A model generated the notes under the pieces. The model worked only from the letters and a program-made list of their open reading frames with translations. It made no database searches and was not told the DNA's origin. Shown one piece after another: positions 8,095 to 16,171 of a DNA stretch of 64,000 bases. Each line of letters begins with the position of its first letter. Positions within the stretch are counted from its first letter, which is position 1. Location: the NCBI GenBank assembly GCA_947499555.1, contig CANMOU010000003.1, positions 526,404 through 590,403 on the forward strand, read 5' to 3'. Source of the DNA: an uncultured Roseovarius sp. (GTDB lineage: Bacteria > Pseudomonadota > Alphaproteobacteria > Rhodobacterales > Rhodobacteraceae). The position numbers and the translations under genes were made by a program.

Positions 8095-8171
8095 GCCGCC
8101 TTAGCTCAGTTGGTTAGAGCGCTGGATTGTGGATCCAGAGGTCCCCTGTTCAAGCCAGGGAGGCGGTACCA
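8095..8171 (+). tRNA. tRNA-His (anticodon GTG)
   Basis: The cloverleaf is complete: acceptor GCCGCCT/AGGCGGT, D arm with GCTC, anticodon arm CTGGA-TTGTGGA-TCCAG with anticodon GTG, T arm CCCTG-TTCAAGC-CAGGG, and encoded CCA at 8169-8171. The discriminator at 8168 is A, the terminal pair is G1-U72, and the base before position 1 is T. The G-1 and C73 found in most tRNA-His are therefore not encoded. Loss of G-1 is documented for a group of alphaproteobacteria including Rhodobacterales and Caulobacter. Confidence 0.95.
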
Positions 8172-8173
8172 CC

Positions 8174-8485
8174 TCACTCTCCCACCTCAATCGCGATCTC
8201 CTGCCGTAACTCGCCGGTCTTGGCGTTAAAGATCAGAATCTTGTTGTCGCCCGTCACCACCGCGTACCAGCCATCGCCGCGCGTATAGGCCGTGGGCACC
8301 GTGCCGTCGGGCAGGGTGATCTCATCAGGTATCTCGGGGCCGAACGCGTCCGAGAACTTGGTGACAAAAAGCGCCACGATCACTATGAACCCCACAACCA
8401 TCACGGCGGTCAGAACCGTCACCAGAAGGCGCAGGTATTTCACCAGCCCGGGGTCGATGGGGTTTGGATCTGGAGTGTCATTCAT
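8174..8485 (-). CDS. DUF6476 family small membrane protein
   Basis: The product has 103 residues, with a short hydrophilic N-terminus, one membrane segment (about 16-40, LLVTVLTAVMVVGFIVIVAL) and a soluble C-terminal domain containing DGWYAVVTGDNKILIFNAKTG. I assign it to DUF6476 from memory of this architecture in Rhodobacterales. The start at 8485 is preceded by GGAAGGGG. The start codon overlaps that of rluD on the other strand (shared CATG), so each leader lies inside the other gene. The stop lies two bases from the tRNA-His 3' end. Confidence 0.8.
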   Translation of the reverse strand: MNDTPDPNPIDPGLVKYLRLLVTVLTAVMVVGFIVIVALFVTKFSDAFGPEIPDEITLPDGTVPTAYTRGDGWYAVVTGDNKILIFNAKTGELRQEIAIEVGE

Positions 8486-9524
8486 GGGCGAGGCCCCTTC
8501 CAAGACGATATCGGTGCGCATCGCGGCCGATCCGCCGCCTCGCCTTGATAAGGCGCTTGCGCGCGATGTGCCAGAGGCGGCGGCCTTGTCGCGCACGCGG
8601 CTGGCCAGGCTTATTGCAGACGGCCTTGTGGTGATGAAGGGGCAGGCGATCACCGATCCCAAACGAAAGGTGGATGAGGGCGACATCATCGAGATCACGG
8701 TCCCGCAAGCTCAAGAGCTAGACACCGTGGCGCAGGATATTGCGCTCGACGTGGTGCATGAAGATGCCGACCTCATCGTGGTGAACAAACCGGCGGGGCT
8801 GGTGGTGCATCCGGCACCGGGAAGCCCGGATGGCACGCTGGTAAATGCGCTCTTGCATCATTGCGGCGCCAGCCTGTCGGGGATTGGCGGGGAAAAACGG
8901 CCCGGGATCGTGCACCGGATCGACAAGGATACCTCGGGCCTTCTCGTCGTGGCGAAAACCGACGCGGCCCATCACGGGTTGGCCGCTCAGTTTGAGGCCC
9001 ACAGCGTTGAGCGCAAGTATCTCGCGCTCGTGCATGGCAGGCCTGATGCGGCGGATCCGCGTCTGCGTGGCATCAAGGGCGCAAGTTTTGAGCCGGGCAA
9101 TATCCTCAAACTCACCACGCAGCTCACGCGCCACAAGACGGACCGGCAGAAACAGGCGGTGGTGTTTCAGGGCGGGCGGCACGCGGTGACGCGCGCACGG
9201 CGGATCGAGACATTTGGGACGCCACCGCAGCTTTCCATGCTGGAATGCTGGCTCGAGACGGGCCGGACGCATCAGATCCGAGTGCATATGGCCCATGCCG
9301 GGCATGGATTGGTTGGTGATCCGGTCTATGGCGGACGACGCAAATTGAATGCCGGGGCATTGAATGCAGAGGCTTTCGCCGCTGTAAACGCCTTTGCCCG
9401 TCAGGCGCTTCACGCAGCGGTTTTGGGCTTTGAGCACCCGGTTTCGAAGGAAATCCTACAGTTTGAAGCGCCATTACCCTCTGATTTTGAGGAACTTGTG
9501 GGAAAATTGCGTCGTTGCGCCTGA
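8484..9524 (+). CDS. rluD: RluA/RluD-family 23S rRNA pseudouridine synthase
   Basis: The 346-residue enzyme has an N-terminal S4 RNA-binding domain (about residues 15-75). The catalytic domain carries the signature HRIDKDTSGLLVVAKT, whose first Asp is the nucleophile, and GRTHQIRVHMAHAGHGLVGD. RluD makes pseudouridines in helix 69 of 23S rRNA; the exact target is inferred, since other RluA-type enzymes share these motifs. The ATG at 8484 has GGAG nine bases upstream and overlaps the divergent DUF6476 start. rpoH follows after about 175 bases, an arrangement I know from other alphaproteobacteria. Confidence 0.88.
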   Translation: MGEAPSKTISVRIAADPPPRLDKALARDVPEAAALSRTRLARLIADGLVVMKGQAITDPKRKVDEGDIIEITVPQAQELDTVAQDIALDVVHEDADLIVVNKPAGLVVHPAPGSPDGTLVNALLHHCGASLSGIGGEKRPGIVHRIDKDTSGLLVVAKTDAAHHGLAAQFEAHSVERKYLALVHGRPDAADPRLRGIKGASFEPGNILKLTTQLTRHKTDRQKQAVVFQGGRHAVTRARRIETFGTPPQLSMLECWLETGRTHQIRVHMAHAGHGLVGDPVYGGRRKLNAGALNAEAFAAVNAFARQALHAAVLGFEHPVSKEILQFEAPLPSDFEELVGKLRRCA

Positions 9525-9634
9525 TTTGAAACATTTCCGCATGGCTGTGCACCTTCTCGTGAAAACCCTGTCACACCACTGGCAGGCATCCGGCTGAGCA
9601 TTCATATTCTGTTAAACAATTCGGTTCATCTGAT

Positions 9635-9662
9635 CTTGAAAACAGGCCAGCTGTGCTTAAAT
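9635..9662 (+). promoter_or_regulatory. Possible heat-shock (RpoH-type) promoter of rpoH
   Basis: CTTGAAA (9635-9641) and CTTAAAT (9656-9662) are spaced by 14 bases, 36 bases upstream of the rpoH start. CTTGAAA is the classic -35 of sigma-32 promoters; the -10 is a poorer match. Autoregulated rpoH promoters are known in alphaproteobacteria. Suggestive only. Confidence 0.4.
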
Positions 9663-9698
9663 CAATGTTAACTCCTTAAACATTGGAGGAACGAGGAC

Positions 9699-10595
9699 AT
9701 GAGTAACTACGCAAATCTTCCAGCACCGTCGCCAGAGGCCGGTCTGAACCGATATCTACAGGAAATCCGCAAATTTCCGCTATTAGAGCCGGAACAGGAA
9801 TACATGCTGGCCAAAGCCTGGGTCGAAAAAGAAGACACAGATGCCGCCCATCAAATGGTCACGAGCCACCTGCGCTTGGCAGCCAAGATCGCCATGGGCT
9901 ATCGCGGCTATGGTCTGCCGCAGGCCGAGGTGATTTCCGAGGCCAATGTTGGCCTGATGCAGGCCGTCAAACGCTTTGACCCGGAAAAGGGCTTTCGCCT
10001 CGCCACCTATGCGATGTGGTGGATCCGCGCCAGCATTCAGGAATACATCCTGCGCAGCTGGTCGATGGTCAAACTGGGCACGACAAGCGCGCAGAAAAAG
10101 CTCTTCTTCAACCTGCGCAAGGCCAAGGCCCGTATCGGCGCGCTCGAAGAAGGCGATATGCACCCCGATAATGTGGCGCGAATTGCCCATGATCTAGGCG
10201 TCACCGAGGATGAAGTGATTTCCATGAACCGGCGGATGTCGGGCGGAGATGCCTCTCTGAATGCCACCGTGGGCACTGAAGGCGAAGGCGCCATGCAGTG
10301 GCAGGATTGGCTGGAAGACGAGGATGCCGATCAGGCCGGGGATTATGAAGCCAAGGATGAGCTTGAGGCGCGGCGCGAGTTGCTGGCCGAGGCGATGTCG
10401 GTGCTCAATGACCGTGAGAAAGATATTCTCACGCAGCGTCGCCTGAGCGACCAGACCATCACGCTTGAGGATCTGAGCGAGCAATATGATGTAAGCCGTG
10501 AACGCATCCGTCAGATCGAGGTGCGCGCCTTTGAAAAACTTCAAAAGCGCATGCGCTCTTTGGCGCAGGAAAAGGGTATGCTGAGCTCAGTCTAG
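9699..10595 (+). CDS. rpoH: RNA polymerase sigma factor RpoH (sigma-32)
   Basis: The 298-residue sigma factor lacks region 1.1. It shows region 2 (SEANVGLMQAVKRFDPEKGF, then RLATYAMWWIRASIQEYILR), the RpoH-specific box QKKLFFNLRK and region 4.2 with SEQYDVSRERIRQIE. It directs transcription of chaperone and protease genes on heat or other protein stress. The ATG is preceded by TTGGAGGAACGAGGAC, a strong ribosome-binding site. A perfect nine-base hairpin terminator follows. Many Rhodobacterales carry two rpoH copies; which one this is cannot be told from the window. Confidence 0.95.
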   Translation: MSNYANLPAPSPEAGLNRYLQEIRKFPLLEPEQEYMLAKAWVEKEDTDAAHQMVTSHLRLAAKIAMGYRGYGLPQAEVISEANVGLMQAVKRFDPEKGFRLATYAMWWIRASIQEYILRSWSMVKLGTTSAQKKLFFNLRKAKARIGALEEGDMHPDNVARIAHDLGVTEDEVISMNRRMSGGDASLNATVGTEGEGAMQWQDWLEDEDADQAGDYEAKDELEARRELLAEAMSVLNDREKDILTQRRLSDQTITLEDLSEQYDVSRERIRQIEVRAFEKLQKRMRSLAQEKGMLSSV

Positions 10596-10618
10596 ATTTT
10601 TCTGCAAACATTCTTCCG

Positions 10619-10655
10619 ATGGCCCCTTCCAGATGTGGAGAGGGGCCATTATTTT
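10619..10655 (+). terminator. Rho-independent terminator of rpoH
   Basis: ATGGCCCCT and AGGGGCCAT form a perfect nine-base stem around a 13-base loop, followed by TATTTT. It lies 24 bases after the rpoH stop. Confidence 0.85.
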
Positions 10656-10689
10656 GCGCATAGATTTCGCTTAGTAAGTTGATCCGATC

Positions 10690-11727
10690 TTGCGCGCCTT
10701 TTTCATCATCTGTTTCCTGGCCCTCACCGCCTGTGCCCCACGCGAGGCGGCGCAATATGCCGTCGCCGTTCCCGAGGCGCAGATTGAGCAAGTCTATGTG
10801 GCAACACAAAAGGCGCTCGACAATAACGGACAAACATTTGGCGAGCGCCGGACCGGCGAAATGCAATACTTCCGGGCGGCGGTGTCAATCCCGCCGACAC
10901 ATGAGCCCGGCTCGATCCAGTGGCCGGAGGGCCCGCCAGATGCCGCCACGGATTTCGTTGTCACCGAGACCGAAGTCTATGGGTCTGCCTCGCCGTTCAT
11001 TGGAACGGTCAAGTTAAATCGCCCGGGGCGAGAGACGCAGGTGTTTGTCCACGGGTACAATTCGACATTGTCCGACGGCATGTTTCGCACCGCTCAGATG
11101 CGTAAGGATTTCGGTGTTGAGGCGCCGACGGTTCTCTTTTCCTGGGCGTCTGCGGGTGATCCGCGGGGCTACATCTATGACCGCGACAGCGTGCTTTACG
11201 CCCGTGACGATCTTGAAGCTCTGTTGAAACAGCTGACAAGCGGGGCAAATGACCGTGTCGTCATTATGGCCCACTCGATGGGCTCGCAGCTTGTCATGGA
11301 AGTGATGCGTCAGGCGGCTTTGCGTGGCGACCGAACGCTCTTGCGCCGGATCAGCGCCGTGGTGCTGATGTCTCCTGATATCGATCCTGACGTGTTTCGC
11401 AGACAGGCCGAGGCGGTTGGCGATCTTCCGGACCCGTTCCTGATCTTCGTCTCGCAACAAGACCGCGCACTGGGTCTGGCAAGCTTCATCACCGGACGCA
11501 AACCCCGCCTTGGCGTGATTGATAACCCTGACGCGGTCGAGGGTCTCCCGGTGCGTGTCATTGATTTCACCGCGCTGGCAAATGGCGAAGGTCTTGATCA
11601 TGCCGTGGCCACGACCTCTCCGGCCGCGATATCTGTGCTCAGGGGGATGATCTCTCAGGCCGGGTCGGGGCAACCGGCGTTCCAGCGTTACATGGTTCTT
11701 ACGACATTGCCCGCGCTTGGCCCTTAG
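10690..11727 (+). CDS. Lipoprotein alpha/beta hydrolase (DUF900)
   Basis: The 345-residue protein starts at a TTG and has a short signal peptide with lipobox LTAC, so Cys15 should be lipidated after export. The alpha/beta hydrolase domain has the oxyanion block VFVHGYNS (around residue 120), the nucleophile elbow AHSMGSQ (Ser about 200) and a late His in GLDHAVA. It matches the DUF900 group of predicted esterases/lipases. The substrate is unknown, and the location is probably the periplasmic face of a membrane. The ribosome-binding site is weak. It is preceded by the rpoH terminator, so it forms its own unit. Confidence 0.8.
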   Translation: MRAFFIICFLALTACAPREAAQYAVAVPEAQIEQVYVATQKALDNNGQTFGERRTGEMQYFRAAVSIPPTHEPGSIQWPEGPPDAATDFVVTETEVYGSASPFIGTVKLNRPGRETQVFVHGYNSTLSDGMFRTAQMRKDFGVEAPTVLFSWASAGDPRGYIYDRDSVLYARDDLEALLKQLTSGANDRVVIMAHSMGSQLVMEVMRQAALRGDRTLLRRISAVVLMSPDIDPDVFRRQAEAVGDLPDPFLIFVSQQDRALGLASFITGRKPRLGVIDNPDAVEGLPVRVIDFTALANGEGLDHAVATTSPAAISVLRGMISQAGSGQPAFQRYMVLTTLPALGP

Positions 11728-11849
11728 AGCCCTATTTCGTCAAGCCAGAGCCAAATATTTGCCCCTTTCTTGTGCGCATATAGCGCCAAGGAAACTTGGC
11801 CCAAGCTGTGGAAACGCCTTAAAAACAGGGCTTGGGAAAGGGCAAACAG

Positions 11850-13157
11850 GTGAAAAAGCTCGATACTGTCGCAAGCAATTGGACGGCGCTTATCGGATGC
11901 GCCTGCCTTGGCTTGGGCCTTGTCTATTGCGCCATGGTGCCTGCGGAGAACCCGGTTTCAGGAGCGCTCTTCCTGCTCATGTGCTACCTCATCCCCGTCG
12001 CTCTTTTCGAAATTCTGGGTCGCAAGATTCATCGCCGCGCCTCGACCGGTCTTGATTGGGAAACCTCTCGGAGCCCGAATTTGCAGCGCGTGGTTGTCAA
12101 GCTGGTTGGCTTCTTCGGGATCATGGCGGCGATGATCGCCATCCATGCTGTTTTCCGGATCTACGCGGTGGAGCGGCTGATCCTGCCACTTGCCGCGCTG
12201 CAGTTGCTCTTGCCTGTCTGTCTGCCTTTGGTGATTGCCTACTTCTATTTTGTTGACCGGCGCATGCGCGAGCCGCATGACGGCTATTATGAGTTCGGTC
12301 AACTGCTCCTGCGGCGCAACACGGATCCGGATTGGGCGCTTCTGAGAGACTTCGCGCTGGGCTGGATGATCAAGGGGTTCTTCCTGCCTGTGATGTTCGC
12401 CTATCTCGCGCTGCAGATGCCGCGCCTGCACCTTGATCTGAACCAATTGATGCAAGGGCCGGTTGCGGCGGCGGTCTATCTCACCACGGCTTTGGTGATT
12501 GTCGAACTTACAATTGTCGTTGTTGGCTACGCCATGACACTCCGGCTTTTTGATGCGCATATCCGCTCGCCAAATGGACTTCTTGGCGCCTGGGTTGTCA
12601 CGCTGATCTGCTACGAGCCTTTCAACAAGATCGCCTCTGGCCAAATCTATCCTTATCGTACTGAACAGGACTGGTCTGCGGTCGCAGGTGATTATGCACT
12701 TCTGATGTGGCCCTGGATTATCCTTGTCCTTTCGGCGTTCCTGCTGTGGGTCTGGGCCACGGCGATTTTTGGATTGCGCTGGTCCAATCTCACCCATCGT
12801 GGGATCATAACCAACGGGCCTTACGCCTTCACCAAGCACCCTGATTACGTTGCAAAGAGCCTTTTCTTCTGGCTCACCGCCGCGCCTTTCCTGACAGCCG
12901 CCACGCCCTGGCAGGCGGTGACCGGCACGCTGTCGCTCTTTGTCATCAACGCTGTCTATTTCGGGCGTGCCCGGATGGAGGAAAAGCATCTGTCCGAGGA
13001 CCCCGATTATGTCGAATATGCGCTGGCAATGAACGAGCGCAGCATCTTCCGTGGAATGGCCAGGTATCTTCCGTTTCTGACCTACCATGCGCCGGACCGG
13101 CAGGGGTCTGACACAGGGCGGAAGAGTGACGCGCCACAAGGCCTGCCTGCCGAGTAA
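11850..13157 (+). CDS. Multi-spanning membrane methyltransferase-like protein (ICMT/PEMT type)
   Basis: The 435-residue protein has about nine or ten hydrophobic segments. Near the C-terminus it carries ITNGPYAFTKHPDYVAKSLF and RMEEKHLSEDPDYVEYA, which match the SAM-binding region of isoprenylcysteine carboxyl methyltransferase-like and phospholipid methyltransferase-like families. The substrate is unknown. The GTG at 11850 is preferred because AAAGGG lies six bases upstream; a TTG at 11832 would add six residues. The polar C-terminus beyond the last helix is about 30 residues long. The gene stands alone between the DUF900 lipoprotein and the YbiI-like pseudogene. Confidence 0.75.
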   Translation: MKKLDTVASNWTALIGCACLGLGLVYCAMVPAENPVSGALFLLMCYLIPVALFEILGRKIHRRASTGLDWETSRSPNLQRVVVKLVGFFGIMAAMIAIHAVFRIYAVERLILPLAALQLLLPVCLPLVIAYFYFVDRRMREPHDGYYEFGQLLLRRNTDPDWALLRDFALGWMIKGFFLPVMFAYLALQMPRLHLDLNQLMQGPVAAAVYLTTALVIVELTIVVVGYAMTLRLFDAHIRSPNGLLGAWVVTLICYEPFNKIASGQIYPYRTEQDWSAVAGDYALLMWPWIILVLSAFLLWVWATAIFGLRWSNLTHRGIITNGPYAFTKHPDYVAKSLFFWLTAAPFLTAATPWQAVTGTLSLFVINAVYFGRARMEEKHLSEDPDYVEYALAMNERSIFRGMARYLPFLTYHAPDRQGSDTGRKSDAPQGLPAE

Positions 13158-13226
13158 TTCCGCCACGGTCCGGCGATTGCAGCCTGCCGAGAAGCGTCTT
13201 ACATTTATCTTCCAAAGGAGATGGAC

Positions 13227-13497
13227 ATGGCTGGCGGCTGGGCGCGCGATGGCGCGGTAAACGAACAGATTGAGGCCTCGATTGAGGATGAGCTACAGCG
13301 CCTGAAAGCGACAATCGCGCCCCATGGGCGAGAGCCTCACGCATTGCGCGGAATGCGAAGAACCCATCCCCGAGGCGCGGCGTCAGGCGATCCCGGGTGT
13401 GAAGCTTTGCATTGACTGCATGCAGGAGCGTGACAGCGCCTATCAGGTACGCTCCGGGATCAACAGGCGGGGGTCTAAGGACAGTCAGTTGAAGTGA
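13227..13497 (+). pseudogene. Frameshifted YbiI-type DksA/TraR C4 zinc-finger protein
   Basis: The first frame (ATG at 13227, AAAGGAG six bases upstream) encodes MAGGWARDGAVNEQIEASIE, the N-terminus of YbiI-type proteins. The rest of the family is in the +1 frame: MGESLTHCAECEEPIPEARR, then GVKLCIDCMQE and the C-terminus NRRGSKDSQLK ending at TGA 13497. Removing one C from the CCCC run at 13320-13323 joins the parts into about 89 residues, the family length, with both zinc CxxC pairs intact. This is either a recent frameshift, a homopolymer sequencing error, or slippage. An in-frame ATG at 13324 could still yield the zinc-finger half. Confidence 0.88.
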
Positions 13498-13685
13498 GGG
13501 GGTAGGTGGGTGTCCGCTGAAAGCCCTTAGTCGATACTCTATTACGGTCGCAACACAGGGCCGTGCCCGACCTCGGGCGGGCGCCGTAACATCAGAACGA
13601 GTGCGATTTATCGTTGAGATTTGCCCACATGCGTCTTTCTAAATTCAAACGTAGAAATGCGCCCTCTCGGGGGGAGATCGGGCGC

Positions 13686-13719
13686 GGCCCGGCGGCGCTT
13701 CGCGCCTTTGTTCCGGGCC
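13686..13719. repeat. Nested inverted repeat, intergenic
   Basis: GGCCCGG (13686-13692) pairs with CCGGGCC (13713-13719) and encloses a second hairpin GGCGC-TTC-GCGCC. It lies just downstream of the minus-strand gene ending at 13749, on its far side, and could end that transcript. GC-rich hairpins of this look are common between genes in roseobacters. No T run is adjacent. Confidence 0.5.
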
Positions 13720-13748
13720 AAATATGCAAACAGTGGATTTAGTTCAAG

Positions 13749-14165
13749 TTAACCAAACAATGCGATCGGAATATCGCCTGCGTTTTGTACCTGTAGTGGC
13801 TCGCCTATCGCCTGTGCCATGTCCTCTGGCATATCAGCTCTTACTTCCGGGCGAACGAAAACAGGGGATATGCTTCCCGGTGTGAAGGCCGCATAGGGAC
13901 CAATCTTCAGGAGTTCAAAGATACTCAGGTATAAATCTGCGTGAGCGCAAGGGCGAAAAATACAAACACCTGTTACAAGACCATTTTCCTCCGACAGCGT
14001 AAAATCGCAGCTGTTGAGATCGTCATATACCAGGCCGAAGAAGCCACCTTTTTGATCGCTCGCTTGTTTCCCAAAGGCATCAAGTACTCGACTTGCTTCA
14101 ATCCCGTGGCCCTTGCCGTTTTTGAAACCTTGAATGTAGATTTCGGTGCTCACGCGCTGATACAT
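13749..14165 (-). CDS. Hypothetical protein, 138 residues
   Basis: The frame from the ATG at 14165 encodes an acidic soluble protein beginning MYQRVSTEIYIQGFKNGKG. It has no signal peptide, membrane segment or motif that I recognise. The stretch SISPVFVRPEVRADMPEDMA near the C-terminus looks like ordered protein. Base composition is less GC-rich than its neighbours, which may mean it was acquired. The short upstream distance to the pepF 3' end (75 bases, same strand) allows co-transcription. A TTG six bases earlier is an alternative start. Confidence 0.6.
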   Translation of the reverse strand: MYQRVSTEIYIQGFKNGKGHGIEASRVLDAFGKQASDQKGGFFGLVYDDLNSCDFTLSEENGLVTGVCIFRPCAHADLYLSIFELLKIGPYAAFTPGSISPVFVRPEVRADMPEDMAQAIGEPLQVQNAGDIPIALFG

Positions 14166-14240
14166 TCCCAAGTCGGAGATGAGGGATCATACTTTCTTTC
14201 CCCAATCACCGAAAGGCAAAGTCGTCATACTTTGCAAACC

Positions 14241-16061
14241 TCACCCCTCCATCGCCTCAAGCTCATCAATAAAGCCCGAGATCATGCTAAGACCCTTATC
14301 CCAGAAGGCCGGGTCTGAGGCGTCCAACCCAAAGGGCGCCAGAAGCTCTTTGTGGTGCATCGACCCGCCTGCCTTGAGCATATCGAAATACTTGTCCTGA
14401 AACCCGTCTGGGTTTTCTTCATAGACCGCATAAAGCGCGTTCACCAACCCGTCACCAAAGGCATAGGCATAGACGTAGAAGGGTGAGTGCACGAAATGCG
14501 GGATATAGGCCCAGAAACTCTCGTAGCCGTTCATGAACTCAAACGCAGGCCCAAGGCTTTCCCACTGCACCGACATCCAGAGCGCGCCAATGTCTTCGGG
14601 CGTCAGCTCGCCCTCGCGTCGTGCGGCGTGCAGTTTGCATTCAAAATCATAAAACGCGATCTGGCGGACGACCGTGTTGATCATGTCCTCAACCTTGCCC
14701 GCCAAAAGCACCTTGCGCTCGGCCTGATCTTTGGCTCCGTCAAGCATTTTGCGGAAGGTGAGCATTTCACCAAAGACCGATGCTGTTTCGGCCAGCGTGA
14801 GAGGCGTTGACGACAAAAGCTCTCCCTGCTCAGCCGCCAGCACCTGATGCACGCCGTGGCCCAGCTCATGCGCCAAAGTCATGACATCACGTGGTTTTCC
14901 AAGGTAGTTTAGCATCACATAGGGATGCACATTCGTCACCGTGGGATGGGCAAAAGCACCCGGCGCCTTGCCCGGCTTCACGCCCGCATCAATCCAGCCC
15001 TTGTTAAAGAACGGATCGGCCAGATCGCCCATGCGTGGATCAAATGCACTATAGGCCTCCATCACCATTTTCTGCGCCTGCGGCCAGTCGATGACCTTGG
15101 TGTCATCCATCGGTAGGGGTGCGTTGCGGTCCCAGACCTGCATCTTATCCAGCCCCAGCCATTTGCGCTTGAGCTCGTAGTAACGATGGCTGAGCTTGGG
15201 ATAGGCCGCCACAACCGCATTGCGCAGCGCCTCGACCACCTCGGCCTCAACATCGTTGGACAGGTGCCGCCCGGTCTGTGCCGTGGGCATGTTGCGCCAG
15301 CGGTCGAGCACCTCTTTTTCCTTGGCCGACGTGTTGTGCACGCGGGCGAAGATCTTAATGTTTTCCTGAAACACACGCGCCAACTCAAGGCTGGCGGCCT
15401 CGCGTTTGCTACGGTCCTGTTCGGTCAGCAGGTTGAGCGTGCTCTCAATGCCCATCTCTTCGCCATCTACATCAAAGCTGAGTCCCGCGATGGTTTCGTC
15501 AAAAAGCCGCTCCCATGCGTCGCCGACAACACCCAGATCATGCAGAAATTTCTCAAGCTCATCAGAGAGTTGATGTGGCTTCATTGCTTGGATGCGACGG
15601 ATGACCGGCGCGTAGCGGGCAAGGCCTGCATTCTCGGCATACATCGCCTTCAATGCATCTGCATCCAAGCGGTTCAGTTCCAGCGTGAAGAACACCAGCG
15701 GCGTGGTGAAGTTGGTGATTTTCTCCTGACAATCGGACATGAATTTTGCCCGCGCGCCATCGGTTGTCTGCTGGTAATAGCGCAGCCCCGCATAGGACAT
15801 GATGCGCCCGGCGATGTTTGAGATTTTCTCGTTCCGCTCAATGCAGGTGAGCAGGCCGGCCGCGTCAAGATCATCAAGCTTGCCCTCGTAATCGGCGGCA
15901 AAGGCGGCGCAGTTCTCCTCAAGCCATTCCAGATCGCGGGCCAGTTCCGGTGCGTCCTCTCCGGTGTAAAGATCATCCAGGTTCCATTCCGGCAAATCGC
16001 CAAGGTTCTCTGCGCCAGAGGCGGCATTGGCGTCACGGACGGGGAAGGGAAGATGGATCAT
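14241..16061 (-). CDS. pepF: M3 family oligoendopeptidase F
   Basis: The 606-residue cytoplasmic metallopeptidase carries the zinc motif HELGH (MTLAHELGHGVHQVLAAEQG) and the downstream glutamate in LAETASVFGEMLTF, the third zinc ligand. Length and arrangement fit oligoendopeptidase F of the pepF/M3 group, which hydrolyses short peptides including cleaved signal peptides. The N-terminal helical domain (about residues 20-190) caps the active-site channel in this family. GGAG six bases before the ATG supports the start. It lies downstream of the ligase/exonuclease pair but is separated by two hairpins. Confidence 0.92.
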   Translation of the reverse strand: MIHLPFPVRDANAASGAENLGDLPEWNLDDLYTGEDAPELARDLEWLEENCAAFAADYEGKLDDLDAAGLLTCIERNEKISNIAGRIMSYAGLRYYQQTTDGARAKFMSDCQEKITNFTTPLVFFTLELNRLDADALKAMYAENAGLARYAPVIRRIQAMKPHQLSDELEKFLHDLGVVGDAWERLFDETIAGLSFDVDGEEMGIESTLNLLTEQDRSKREAASLELARVFQENIKIFARVHNTSAKEKEVLDRWRNMPTAQTGRHLSNDVEAEVVEALRNAVVAAYPKLSHRYYELKRKWLGLDKMQVWDRNAPLPMDDTKVIDWPQAQKMVMEAYSAFDPRMGDLADPFFNKGWIDAGVKPGKAPGAFAHPTVTNVHPYVMLNYLGKPRDVMTLAHELGHGVHQVLAAEQGELLSSTPLTLAETASVFGEMLTFRKMLDGAKDQAERKVLLAGKVEDMINTVVRQIAFYDFECKLHAARREGELTPEDIGALWMSVQWESLGPAFEFMNGYESFWAYIPHFVHSPFYVYAYAFGDGLVNALYAVYEENPDGFQDKYFDMLKAGGSMHHKELLAPFGLDASDPAFWDKGLSMISGFIDELEAMEG

Positions 16062-16119
16062 GGTACACTCCGAAATTGGTTTCGTCTGACATAGGCGGGG
16101 CGGGGCGGGGCCTCAACCC

Positions 16120-16167
16120 CAAGTCTTTTGACAAAAAGACTTGGCAAAAGCCTTTTGAAGGCTTTTG
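16120..16167. repeat. Two adjacent hairpins between the ligase gene and pepF
   Basis: CAAGTCTTT pairs with AAAGACTTG (16120-16143), and directly next CAAAAGCC pairs with GGCTTTTG (16145-16167). They follow the stop of the minus-strand ligase gene, so they may terminate its transcript, with the TTTTT of the second unit serving as the run. The paired arrangement also resembles a dispersed intergenic repeat. Confidence 0.65.
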
Positions 16168-16171
16168 CTCC

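Noticed and set aside
8095-8171. tRNA gene as an integration (att) site for a mobile element
   Set aside because: No integrase, direct repeat of the tRNA 3' end or foreign block is visible next to it.
11958-13166. 402-codon antisense frame over the ICMT-like gene
   Set aside because: The sense strand encodes membrane helices and the methyltransferase motifs; the antisense reading is Arg/Gln-rich without any domain.
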